The position numbers and the translations under genes are program-made. The notes under the pieces are model-generated. The model did not search any database, was not told the DNA's origin, and saw only the letters and a program-made list of their open reading frames with translations. Shown here piece by piece: positions 34,101 through 45,103 of a stretch of 64,000 bases of DNA. The DNA is from Sisyra terminalis. Its lineage: Eukaryota > Arthropoda > Insecta > Neuroptera > Sisyridae. Position 1 is the stretch's first letter; every line of letters starts with the position of its first letter. Where the stretch lies: assembly GCA_958496175.1 (NCBI GenBank), contig OY292279.1, positions 12,524,001 through 12,588,000 of the forward strand, given 5' to 3'.

Positions 34101-35562
34101 TTTTTTAAGGTATATTTACAGTTCAATCTAGCGAATATCACAGATAAGTAATGCACCAAAAATATAAAAATTCTAGTAATTGGGCCGAATTAGGGGAACA
34201 TATTACTAAGGGGCACTATTACAGAGATGAACCCAACCCAAACTATTATAGTTTAATTATTATTATAGTTTCATTATTATAACTTTACAATATGCTCATT
34301 TTGGTTTTATCCATTATGGATTTTGCTATTTTTGCAAAGAAAATATCTAAATGTACTGTTTTAATGGCTTAAAAAAACCTCTTCCTGATTTTTAATTGCA
34401 AACATATCAAAAGTAAAAAGAGAACCATTTCAATTAAGCTTCTTTATTGGCAAAAATAGATTCAAACATTAATGTAATAAAACTTATAACGAAAGTTATA
34501 TCTTTTATCTATTAAATTAAAAGTTTTTCCAAGTTTTTATTTCGAAACATTTGATGAACCCTCAAACTTTATTTGTATATTAATTTCCTCTACTTTTCTA
34601 CATGTTTCATCGTTTGGCTTATACGTATGCTACCTACGCCAAAAACCAAAAGTTTCTCGGAAACTTTTTGCAATGAAAAATTATTTTTAATAACGAGCTC
34701 CAAGAACTAAAGGAATAAAGTTATGGATGCGAGAAAAATTATGATATATTAACTTTTCCTCAATTTTTGTTCTGACTAAAAATAAACGTCCTTATGACTG
34801 TGACACTTTTAACATTGATTGGGCTTAAAATATAATTTTGCTGTTGTTTTAAGGGATGAAATTTCGTAACAATGATGACTACGAAATATAAAAAAAATGT
34901 TCTACATGATTTTGATTTGTTTATTCAAATTTTCAAGCTCCATATTTCAAAGTTGTCCAAATACTTTAATGCTTGTTTCAATTAAATCCAAATTTATGAT
35001 TCAAGTAAAACTTCTCTTTGCACATTAAATTTCAGCAGCTTGTTCTTTAAAGTTCCCATTTTCTATTAAGTAGTAACTTCTTTGTTCTGTCGTAGTACAA
35101 AAATCAAATATTCAAAGTATAAAAGGATCGCATTATAATAAAAACCACTAAAATCTGATTTGAGATTTGGACTATCTGTGCAATTGATTGACGACGAATA
35201 GGCGCCTTGGAAATGAAGGTTTGGAGGAAAATTCTGTAGACCCCATTGAGGGATAGAAGAACAGTTTAAGTAGTTTGGTTTGGGCCGGAAAATGGTATCA
35301 GTTGTTTCAACATTGGTGGTTTCTTGAAACCTACTTTTCTATTAGTTCATTTTAAGAAATATTAGGAGAAAGATTAATAAGGATTAAATTGAATATGTGA
35401 CTGAAATAAAATCAAAACTTTCTAGTAGTACATGTTGATTTTTCATTCCGAATATCTTCAGATAAGAACTGAATTGTAGAAAGATATAATCAATGTAGAA
35501 GATATTTTTATTAAGAGCAAAAGTTTATGTTTTTACTTTTTGTAGTTATAAACCATTTTTAT
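34101..35562. other. AT-rich non-coding stretch
   Basis: No recognisable gene or bounded repeat. Confidence 0.45.
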
Positions 35563-35576
35563 AAACTACAAAATAT

Positions 35577-35917
35577 TACGCTGGTAGGCCTATTAACAGG
35601 ACACTGCAATTTGAGGAAACATTTCCAAACTATAGAGAAGAACACAGAGTCAGCAGCTTGCAGGAAATGTGGCGTAGAAGATGAAATTGCCTTCCATGTA
35701 CTATTTGACTGCCCAGCCATGATTCAAAGTCGTCTAAACTCGCTTGGTCCACCCGGACATGAGCTGGGGAACATACACAGAGATCCAGTACAATGTCTGC
35801 TGAGATTCATATCAGAAGCAGACCTGACCAATTGGAACTGAAATTAAACTGGGGTGCAATCTTTTAGGACGCAGCGCAGAGGAACTCTCATGAGAGGCCC
35901 CCAGATCAAAGGAAAAA
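35577..35917 (+). mobile_element. 5'-truncated non-LTR element with 14-bp target duplication
   Basis: The plus strand encodes the very end of a non-LTR ORF2: LLTGHCNLRKHF, then the zinc-knuckle-like CRKCGVEDEIAFHVLFDC, stopping at 35841. A 3' UTR and short A tail follow. This region follows the RNase H domain in R1/I-type elements. The 14-mer AAACTACAAAATAT occurs exactly at 35563-35576 and 35918-35931, which fixes both ends. Only 341 bp were inserted, so the copy was dead on arrival. Confidence 0.9.
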
Positions 35918-35931
35918 AAACTACAAAATAT

Positions 35932-38040
35932 CATATTATGTACCATCAATAATGTTTTCATATTTGGCACAATTGCTGCATTTTTACTAGACTAACGGAT
36001 TTAATTTCCATATCAGTAATGCGACCACAAGAACTTGGGAAACATGGAAAAAAGGGATCATTTATTGCCAAAAAATGGAGTAAAAAGCATAAACTTTACT
36101 GAAGATCCATATCAATAAAAATTTTATGCAATATTTATAACGAAGTTATTTATTGCACCAGTTAGCAATCTACTTATGACATTTTATAGGTACTGTGATA
36201 AAAACTATTATACCATAATGAAATATCATATATAAATACGCATGCAAATCAATCATTATTGTTGAAATAAGGCTTTGTATATATTTATTTGCTCTACAAG
36301 CAATATATAATACTTCAACCAGCAGAATTCAGAAGTGAAAGCTTCTTGTCAGAAGAGATCATAAATCTATTTTTTCACGCATCAGATTTTAAATATAAAG
36401 AAAAATTATACAATTTTGGTGGTGAAAATTTAAAAAAAAAAAAACTAATATCCTAATGGATTTCAGTAAAATTTATCATTCCTTCATATAAGCGCGTGTA
36501 TAAGAAATCCAAAGAAAGTAAATTTAATCAAATTAAAATAACAATAAGCATGAATATACCAAAAAAAAAAAAAAAATATTAAATCTACTCCCCGTGAAGG
36601 TAAGAAAATAAAAATAAATACGTTCGGTGCCATTTTGAAATGATTTTACTGTACCATTAATATGATTAAAAAAAAATTTGCAAGAAAAACCTGTGCTAAT
36701 GCAATGATTCAGTCTAACAAGTAATAGAAGCGCAGAGAAGAAAAAAAAATAGAAAATTAAAGCAGAAACGTTATTAAAGACGCAGAAGACACATAATTGG
36801 ATTAAAGGAAATTATAATTAAGTTCAACTAATGGAAGAGAAAATGATGTTGTGTAAATAGTTGTTGATAATGGCGGAAAATATCGGGAGGAAAGCTCGAG
36901 TTTAGGTATTTCAACGGGAATACGATATAAACAATGTGAAGAACGTAGCAGAGGATCAAAACATGATCTCATTATTCCCATTTTTTTGTGTTTGAGTTAT
37001 TTTCATTTATATAATTACGAGTACGTTCGTTTAAATAGACTATAAACTGTAAGCGAATTATTTTTCTAAACGATTGAAGAATGTTGGAAAATCAAATGAA
37101 AATTCTCTTTTTTTCGGAAACGTAATGTTAATCTTCCATTAGTATGTACGTATACACCTGGTGTTCCGTGTAAAATTATCTTATCTATTATCCCCCAAAC
37201 CTATTCAATTCCCATAAATCCATCCCTAATTTTCCCGTTATTATTTAGAATAGAAATAACTCATTCGCCAATATAAATTGTTGCGGTTTTATTTCAAATC
37301 TATCTTTGTTTTGTTTATGTTTTGATTTATTATTTTCGTAACGGGTAGTTAACTAAAAGGCGCTGCAGATAAATTGGGTTTGGGGTTAAGGTTAATTGGG
37401 ACTGAATGCTTTGGGGTAAGGGCTTGACGTACATACGTGCACGTACACGTATGTTTACTAGAAATTTTCGGAATGGGTATTGACTTTGGAAGAGTTAATG
37501 GGGGATGAATGGGACGAGAAGCCGTATGTGTTTGTCACATTCACTAACCGTACACAAGTCAATCGTAATGATAAATGATGCTACTGTAACGGCTGTTGAG
37601 AGGATTGTTGCCATGGCGATCATTATGCCTTGTGTGTTTAGGCAAAGAAATTTTTTGCTTAAAATCAGATCAGCAACGATAACATATACACAGAAATGTG
37701 TGTGTGATATATCAAGGAATACAAAGCTTTGATGATGACAATGATCAAAGAAAATGTGTACAATTCAGGCATCTCACATTGCAGTAGTAAAATTTTAGAC
37801 CTACTCTTGCTTGTGGACGGATAAATCAATGAAGATTAAAGTCAAAATAATCTTTATCTGCGTTAAACAAATGACAAACTATATTAAATTTTATATAAGT
37901 AACAATATTTAATTTTGAAAAAAATATTTTTATTCAAATTGCTATTACTCGCGATTTAATCAATCCAGAATAAAAAAAATAATACTATTTTCATAAAAAA
38001 TGAGTAAGGATATAGCAAACAAAATTTAACAATGTTTTCT
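35932..38040. other. non-coding stretch with a less AT-rich block
   Basis: No gene supported. About 36.9-37.75 kb is less AT-rich with ACGTAC-type CpG motifs. A 75-aa plus frame at 37505-37732 has no recognisable domain. Confidence 0.4.
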
Positions 38041-38054
38041 TTTATTTATTTTAA

Positions 38055-38095
38055 TTTGCAACGTTTCATCAGTATAATTCTGACTTCTTCAGGCA
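38055..38095 (-). repeat. hammerhead-like core, Penelope-type repeat fragment
   Basis: On the minus strand, CTGAAGA (38092-38086), A, the stem GTCAG/CTGAT with a 7-base loop, then GAAACGTTGC. It has the same layout as the motif at 43787-43814. The context (ACGTTTC, then CTTCAGGC on plus) resembles pseudo-LTR sequence of Penelope-like elements. No RT or GIY-YIG coding is nearby. Confidence 0.4.
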
Positions 38096-38109
38096 ACCAT
38101 AAAACACAT

Positions 38110-40635
38110 AGTCTCGTGATATAAATTATTAAATTTGGCATCTAACAAATACATCTTGGAGTCTAAAATCAGTACAAACATATTTTTTCGTTTATCAACA
38201 ATTATTTTTATGAAAATTTTGAATATGGTTTCATAAGTAGGTATTTATAAATCAAGATTAAGAAACAATTGATAAATTTGATCCACTACATTTTGAATCA
38301 TTTTTATATTATATAAAAATTTAGACCGGAAACAATGGGGATTAAAAATATTTCAACGATTACAGTTGAAAATAAAAATTCAGCAAATATCTTTGCAAAC
38401 AATGCTCGCCTTTGAAAATAATGATAATTTTATTTTTCTCTTTAATTGTGGAAACTATGTTATTTTTAAAAATTAAAGACCAAAAATTCATTAGGACCAT
38501 TACATAACGTTTTGCTTTCGCAAAGATTATATATAAAAGCAAGAAGGTACTTCTTTTTTTCTTAATCCTGATATTGTTGCCGACGAATGGGAAATAAAAT
38601 GGTTGTCACTTGAGGAGTTCCATACTTTTCAGGACCCACTTCTTCAGCGATAATACTCGTTTAATTGTTGTGCTTTGAATGCAAGACTCGAATCCCCGAG
38701 CTTTTCCACCACTTCTATCCAACGGGATGGTAATCACCCTCGTATTCTTTTCCCTTCTGGTCATCCCTGTACCATCAGTTATGATCTTATAGTATGGAAT
38801 ATGCCCAAAAAATCAGAGGACTTAATCCATACGTTGGTGAAGTGAGTCTTTGAACCGGCATAATTTTTTTAAAGATAGAGATATTTTTTTTCTTTTAGCC
38901 ATCCATTAAATCCACAGCATTCTCCAGTCCCATATTTTGAAGGTATCGATTCGTCACCGATCATCTACATGAATAATTAATTAATAGAAAAAGCATAATA
39001 AAAAGAATCAAGATTATAATATGAGTACACTATTTTAAAAGGAAAGGTGGCACCAAGAATTGGTGTTGTGCCTACATAAACAATGATAAACCTCATAAGA
39101 GAATTTGGGATGGGAACCCTACCAAGTACCAAAATTCTCTAACGATTGTCTTGTTTCCATTAAATTTTTAACATTTTTAAATAAAAGAAGTTTTTTCTGC
39201 TAATTTAGTAGCCAAACTTTACAACTTTAATTTACAAAAATGAAAAAACTGCATCATAAACAGTAAAAAGTACCATTCTTAAGTTAACATAAGGATCCGA
39301 AGGTCTATATCTAAAGAGACTTTATAGTGATTTGAAAGAGTTATAACCGCATTTGTGATTCCAAAAAAATCCCAAATCATACTTCAAAAATGGAGAATAA
39401 AAGTTTGATAGAAGTTTATAAATAATTTTCACAACAGATGTGTACTGAACTGGTGGAAGATTTGATGGAAAACGTAGAATTGTGATTGATATAATTCTAA
39501 AAGAGATCCAGTTTCGGAAAGAATGTTTTTTCATCTTCTTTTAGTGCCCTTTCAACTATGATGATTTATGATACAGCAGGGTGAAAGATACCTCTAGTAT
39601 TTTTCCGTACCACCGACAAAAATTGGCTATCCAAGATATCCTTCTTCTTTCAAAAGCTCTTTTTCCCTCAATTCGCTCCAGCTTTTTTCAGAATTCAGCG
39701 ATATATATATTCAAATATGTTAATTTTATCTTCCAGTCTCCAGTCTATCCTTCCATTTTGTATAAGACAAAAGGAAACATTTAGCACTTGATCATTTTTA
39801 GCCGCATTTCCAGAGATAAAGTTTGATCCACAAAGATTTTTCTCATCTTTGTAAAGATTCCTCTGGCATGCTTAATATGGCTGTATATTTCTTGTTTCTT
39901 ACCCTACTATTCGTTGATAAAACATTCGTGGTATTTAAAGTACTCCATTCAAAGCTACCATAAAGACGCCTTAAACTTTCCTACAATAATACAAGTAAAA
40001 TTTATATATTTTTGGACAACTATTTTAAGTCACAGTTCCAAAAATAAAGTTTGATTCATAGGGATTTTTCTCATCTTGGTAAAGATTTTATATTTGTAAG
40101 AATATTACCATTATTTTTATTTATTTTTTTTACTGTACTTGCGTAGTTAATGTTATCTAAAAGTACTTGAAAGTCCTCCGCAATGAGGACAGTGTCGTCT
40201 TCGTATCTTAGGTTGTTGAAGAAAGTCAAAAAGTGTTTACTAAAAAATAAAGACGATAATTTTTATTTATTTATTTTTAATCAACGAAAAAATTGAAATT
40301 AAATTTTTGATTAAGGTTTAGAAATTTAAATCGACCATTTTAAAATGTACTGAAAAAAACATCTGTTCAGAAAAAAATATTATTTTGGATATTGTTTGGG
40401 GATATTTGAAAATATGAATATTTAAATTCAGTTAATGAATTTGTACCAAATGCTTGATTTTTATTTTTGTTGTTGTTAGTATGAAAATTCTTATATTTAA
40501 GCCAAATTTTAGTCTTCTGGAATATGGGAAAGGGTTTCAGAAATTTAAAAAGTCGAAAATTAAAAAAATGAAGAGCTAAAAATTAAATCTTTAGACATGC
40601 TACTGATAAAATTTTCCGGTTATTACAATATTAAT
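38110..40635. other. AT-rich non-coding stretch
   Basis: No recognisable gene. About 38.56-38.8 kb is slightly less AT-rich. Several short frames lack domains. Confidence 0.45.
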
Positions 40636-41350
40636 CGGTCATTACAACTTTCACACTAAAAAGAATTACTTGTTCTCCTTTATACTTTAACAATAACTTA
40701 ATACCAACTGCCCCAGTAGTAAAATACTTAGGAATGTACCTAGACGAACATTTAAATTGGAAACCCCACGTTAAACAAAAACGACAAGAACTAAACAAAA
40801 GATACGGACTACTACGAAGACTATTGGGACCCAAATCACAGTTAGATATAAAAAACAAACTGACAATTTACAAAACTATTATCAGACCAATTTGGGCGTA
40901 CGGAGCAGAGCTGTGGAGCTCAACCAAACCTTCCAATATTCAACTTATCCAATCATTTCAATCTAAAGTCCTTTGTCACATCCTGAATGCTCCTTATTAC
41001 GTAAATAACCGTACTATCCACAAAGACCTCAAAATTTCTTTTGTCCCAAATTTTATTCAAGACAAGTTTATCAAACTTCACGGTCACCCAACCCCACAAG
41101 CACAAGCCCTCTCAACAAATGTTCACCCTAAAAACCCTCCACGCCGTCTAAAAAGAAGGTGGCCTCGGGACCTCTTACCGGACCCGGATTAAAGGTCAAA
41201 TAAAATAACAGGGAAAGTGCCAGCGCTGGCTGGTTTCTTTCACAAAGGTGCACCGCTTCGTCGACGAGTTTCACTCCGATGGCGAATTTTAATCTATGAA
41301 ATATATTGCAAAGTATTATAAATACAGAAAACAATAAATATTTTTAAAAA
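40636..41350 (+). pseudogene. Jockey-type ORF2 C-terminus
   Basis: From about 40636 the plus strand encodes the end of a Jockey-clade reverse transcriptase: VVKYLGMYLDEHLNW, then the IYKTIIRPIWAYGAELW block and ILNAPYYVNN, ending at 41192. The KYLG...LDEHLNW and RPIWAYG motifs are characteristic of the thumb and C-terminal region. A 3' UTR of about 150 bp ends in an A run near 41345. The catalytic palm is missing, so it is a 5'-truncated copy. The frame is open through this part, which suggests it is younger than the copies at 22 kb and 48 kb. Confidence 0.85.
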
Positions 41351-41352
41351 AA

Positions 41353-43130
41353 AAATCTTTCAAATTAAATTGATAAAACTTTAGCATCTTAATTGCTTGG
41401 AAAACATAAGGAGCTTTTTAAGAAAGTTGAAATAAATAGTTACTTGATTTGTTGGAAGGTGTCAATTTCCAAACAACCAATATCTATAGTTGTTCCATTT
41501 GAATGAACTTCAAAGCTTTGTTACTTTATCGCGACGTCAATATATTTTACGTTTATAGACAATTCAAAGAGCAAAGCGACATTTTAGTTTTTTAAAGCAA
41601 TAAAAAAATTATAGACTTTTATAAAGTTATATAAAAATTTATGGATGATTTCGTAAAATAAATATGTTTCGCCTTGAAAAAATTGTCTGTATTTCTACTG
41701 GGAAAAAAAAGACCATTGTTCAAATATAGATTCATAAAAATTAAATGGCCACAACGACCCACGAGAGATATATATAGTGAATCTAAAGAAAATTGCATTT
41801 GAGAAAGATGGGGGAAAAGTCGAAACGCGACATAATGTTTGATTAAAAGAAAATCGTTCCATTTAGCGATCGTTGCCGGATTGTGGTCATCACTCTTAGT
41901 GTTAGACAGGGAAAATGTTCGTTGTTTCTTGGGCTCACGTAAAACGATGGATGCCACGACATTCCAGACCGGTTAACAGTTAATAACGGGAGAAAATTAC
42001 CCGCAACGAAGCCAGAATGGGCGAGGAACCCGAACCATTTCCCAAACACTTGAGACGTTCATATAAACCGTACAAGCTCGTGTAAACGGTTCAACTCGTA
42101 CCTTTCATACAGCACTAAATCTGTCACGAACAACAATTTAACAACTTTTATCTGATTTTCCTTGATAAATTAAATGTTGCTATTGTGTTTGCTATGGCTC
42201 AGTTTTGAGCAACAACTTCTGGAAAACTTGACGAGCACAACGACGCAATGAATGTAATTACCGCTTATGTGTTCCATAATTTTCCTCATCGTTTAACCAA
42301 GAGCTTTTCATTCCCATCCAACACATACGGAGATAATGATTGCCTCTAATAAATTACTAACGAGCGATAAAGCTTATTGTTACTTTTTCTCCGCTATTTA
42401 TATCCTTTTCATTCAACGCAAACGTAACATTTAAAACAAACGCATCATTGCATCCACTTCTTCTCCAGTTCAATTCTTTTTCTGATTCTATTTCGCTCTG
42501 AAATCCACCAAGTATTCCTCAAATTGATTTTTATTGCTTTCGAAAATATAATGCAGCTTTACCCGTCTATCCATAAGCAATGCATTTTCCTATTCTATCG
42601 TTAAATTACGCGCTCAAGAATATTTTCCCATTTGCTAATTTACCTTCGTAAATTTCTCGTTTAATAGTAAAACCACATCCGGAACTATACCTCCTCGCTT
42701 TAATATACAAACACATTGAAAGACTTTCTGAGACTATGTGCTCATTTTCAATAGAAAAGCTCATCTTCGTTGCTACGTGTCGTCGTCCTTGTTTAGCGGA
42801 TGAGAAAGAAAAAAGATAATAACATCAAAATAGTTTTTCCAATTTGTTAGCGAGTAAATATGGGCGCATTTTCTTCAAACTGTCCGCATTTTCCTTATTG
42901 CGACGCCGGGAAAAATTTAGTTTTCCAAAGCAAACATAATTAAGTGTGTTGTCGTGAATTAAATAAAAAGCTAAGAATTTCTGCTATAATTTATTGAGGA
43001 TTTTTTTTTTATTGTAATAAAACTGCCAAGTTTTAAATGCAGGTATTTTAATTACAGTAACATCGGCACTTTATGCGATGGTAACTTTTGTTTTCCCTTT
43101 GCAAATCCAAAATTGATTAGTTATTATTTT
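41353..43130. other. less AT-rich non-coding block
   Basis: No gene supported, but 41.75-42.95 kb is the longest repeat-free, CpG-bearing block in the window, with few homopolymers. Minus frames at 41619-41957 and 41843-42049 have no recognisable domain and overlap in different frames. It could be conserved non-coding or intronic DNA of a gene extending beyond the window. Confidence 0.4.
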
Positions 43131-44815
43131 TATTAAATAAGAAGACAATTCAGGTTGTTTAAGGCCAGTTTTATTTAATGGGAAATTCGAAAAAAATAGT
43201 TTCGTAGTTGTACCAAAATTGTATTGTATCATGGTTAAAAATTCAAATTAAAAGAAAAATGACTTTTTTTAAAGATCTTATGAACCGATAAAGCTTTTTT
43301 TTTCTCTAGAAGTTACTATAAGCCCCTAAAACCTACCCAAAATTCAAATAAATCGATTTACAAGTTTCTGAGAAATATTTTTTTTTCTGATTTTCAGCTT
43401 TTTTCGATTTTTGAAGTAACGGTAATACAATCAATTTATTTTAATAGTTCCAACATACCCTGAAATTATGAACCAAATATCCTTCTGGAGCCGATTTACT
43501 ATACTTATCGTTCTATCGTTCTATGTCCTATTTGAGGATCATTATTAACAATTCAGAATTTCTTATTTTGCTGATTACAAAAAATCATTCGTTCTCTGTC
43601 ATTACTCCTTCAGTATACAGAATGAATTTTTGAAGCATTGGACTATAATAACTTAAACCCTGTAAGGGTTATAGTAAAAATAATAAATGATAAAATTCAG
43701 ATCTCAGCTTTTATTAAATAAGAAGACAATTCAAGTTGTTTAAGATCGGTTTTTTATTTATTTTTTTTAATATTCAAATTAGCTACGTTTCGTTACATAT
43801 CGTAACTTCATCAGGCTTCTTGAATCACAAAAAATTAATTTACGAAGTTACGAATGATGAAGTTACGATACGTAACGAAACGTAGCTAATTTGAATATTA
43901 AAAAAAATAAATAAAAAACCGATCTTAAACAACTTGAATTGTCTTCTTATTTAATAAAAGCTGAGATCTGAATTTTGTCATTTATTATTTTTACTATAAC
44001 CCTTACAGGGTTTAAGTTATTATAGTCCAATGCTTCAAAAATTCATTATTATCAAAAAATCTTTATCGGTTCATAAGTTCTTTGAAAAAAAGTCATTTTT
44101 CTTTTAACCTGAATTTTTAACCATGATACAATTTTGGTACAACTACGAAACTATTTTTTTCGAATTTCGCATTTAATTTACACCATATTGAACACCATAT
44201 TGTACACCATATTGAAAAAAATTAAAATCTGATATTTTTACCCAAAAATCCATTAATGTAATAAGCAGAAACATAGCTAGCTCGATTACAAAACGAGTGC
44301 AAATAACAGAAACTATTAAAAACGCTAATATGAAAACAGTTGTTGCCTATTAAAGGATTTTTTTATATTTTAAGTTATTATTATTTGATAATCACATAAA
44401 CAGCATGGTCATGAGCGACTTCTAGATTACATAATAATAATAATAATTTTTGGCACAATACGTAATTTCGCAATTGTACCAAAATTGTATCATGATTACA
44501 TTTTTCATATTTAAAGAAAAATCACTTATTTTTCAAGGATCTGATAACCGATATAGCTCTTAATTTTTTTTTAGAAGCTACCATCAGCCCTTAAAAGATA
44601 CCCAAAATTCAAATAAATCGATTTACAAGTTTCTGAGAATTATTTTTTCTGATTATCAGCTTTTTTAGATTTTTGAAGAAACAGTAATACATAGGGATCT
44701 GAAACTTGCCGAATCAATGTATCTTAATAGTACCAACATACTCTGAAATTATAAACCAAATACCCTTCTGGGGCCGATTCACTAAGCTTAATATCTTATG
44801 TCCTTTATTGACTTT
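43131..44815. repeat. large fold-back complex, three copies of one repeat
   Basis: A left arm (about 43175-43288 plus 43619-43829) is the inverted copy of 43848-44175; the right arm lacks about 330 bp found between the two left blocks. A third, direct copy of 43196-43535 lies at 44461-44815. The palindrome centre contains the hammerhead-like motifs. The same sequence ends appear at 5338-5460. No protein is encoded. The head-to-head arrangement and pseudo-LTR-like sequence suit a Penelope-like or other self-inverting non-autonomous element. Confidence 0.7.
43787..43814 (-). ncRNA. hammerhead-ribozyme-like core
   Basis: On minus: CTGATGA (43814-43808), A, stem GTTAC, loop GATAT, stem GTAAC, then GAAAC. 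The two boxes and stem II match the hammerhead layout. Against it, one extra A follows CTGATGA, and no clear stem III plus cleavage triplet is visible. The mirrored copy on plus (43854-43881) reads ATGATGA, one base off the box. Penelope-like elements are known to carry hammerhead motifs. Confidence 0.35.
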
Positions 44816-44854
44816 TTGAACTTTTAAATTTTGTATCGCTTTTAGCATCTAAGG

Positions 44855-45103
44855 CAGGGATGGCGACTGTTTTTGAGGCGTAGGTTTTTGTACATATTTT
44901 TTTGAGTAGTAGATCGTGAGTCACTAATGCAATGGCACCTATTAGCAACTTTCAAGGTGAAACACAAAGGGGACGCTACAAGTGCTATGGAAGATTCTTT
45001 CTACAGTCAAAAAAAAACAAATGGTTGCCAATCTATCGTGGGTCAATTAAAAAGCTTATATGGGTCAATGTCTGACCCACAGATCATAGATTCGCCATCA
45101 CCA
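44855..45103. mobile_element. decayed hAT-type MITE
   Basis: The left end CAGGGATGGCGA and the right end (complement TGGTGATGGCGA) are imperfect inverted termini of the ATGGCGA type seen in hAT elements. The flanking 8-mers ATCTAAGG and ACTTAAGG differ at two bases and may be an old target duplication. 249 bp with no transposase. Confidence 0.5.
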
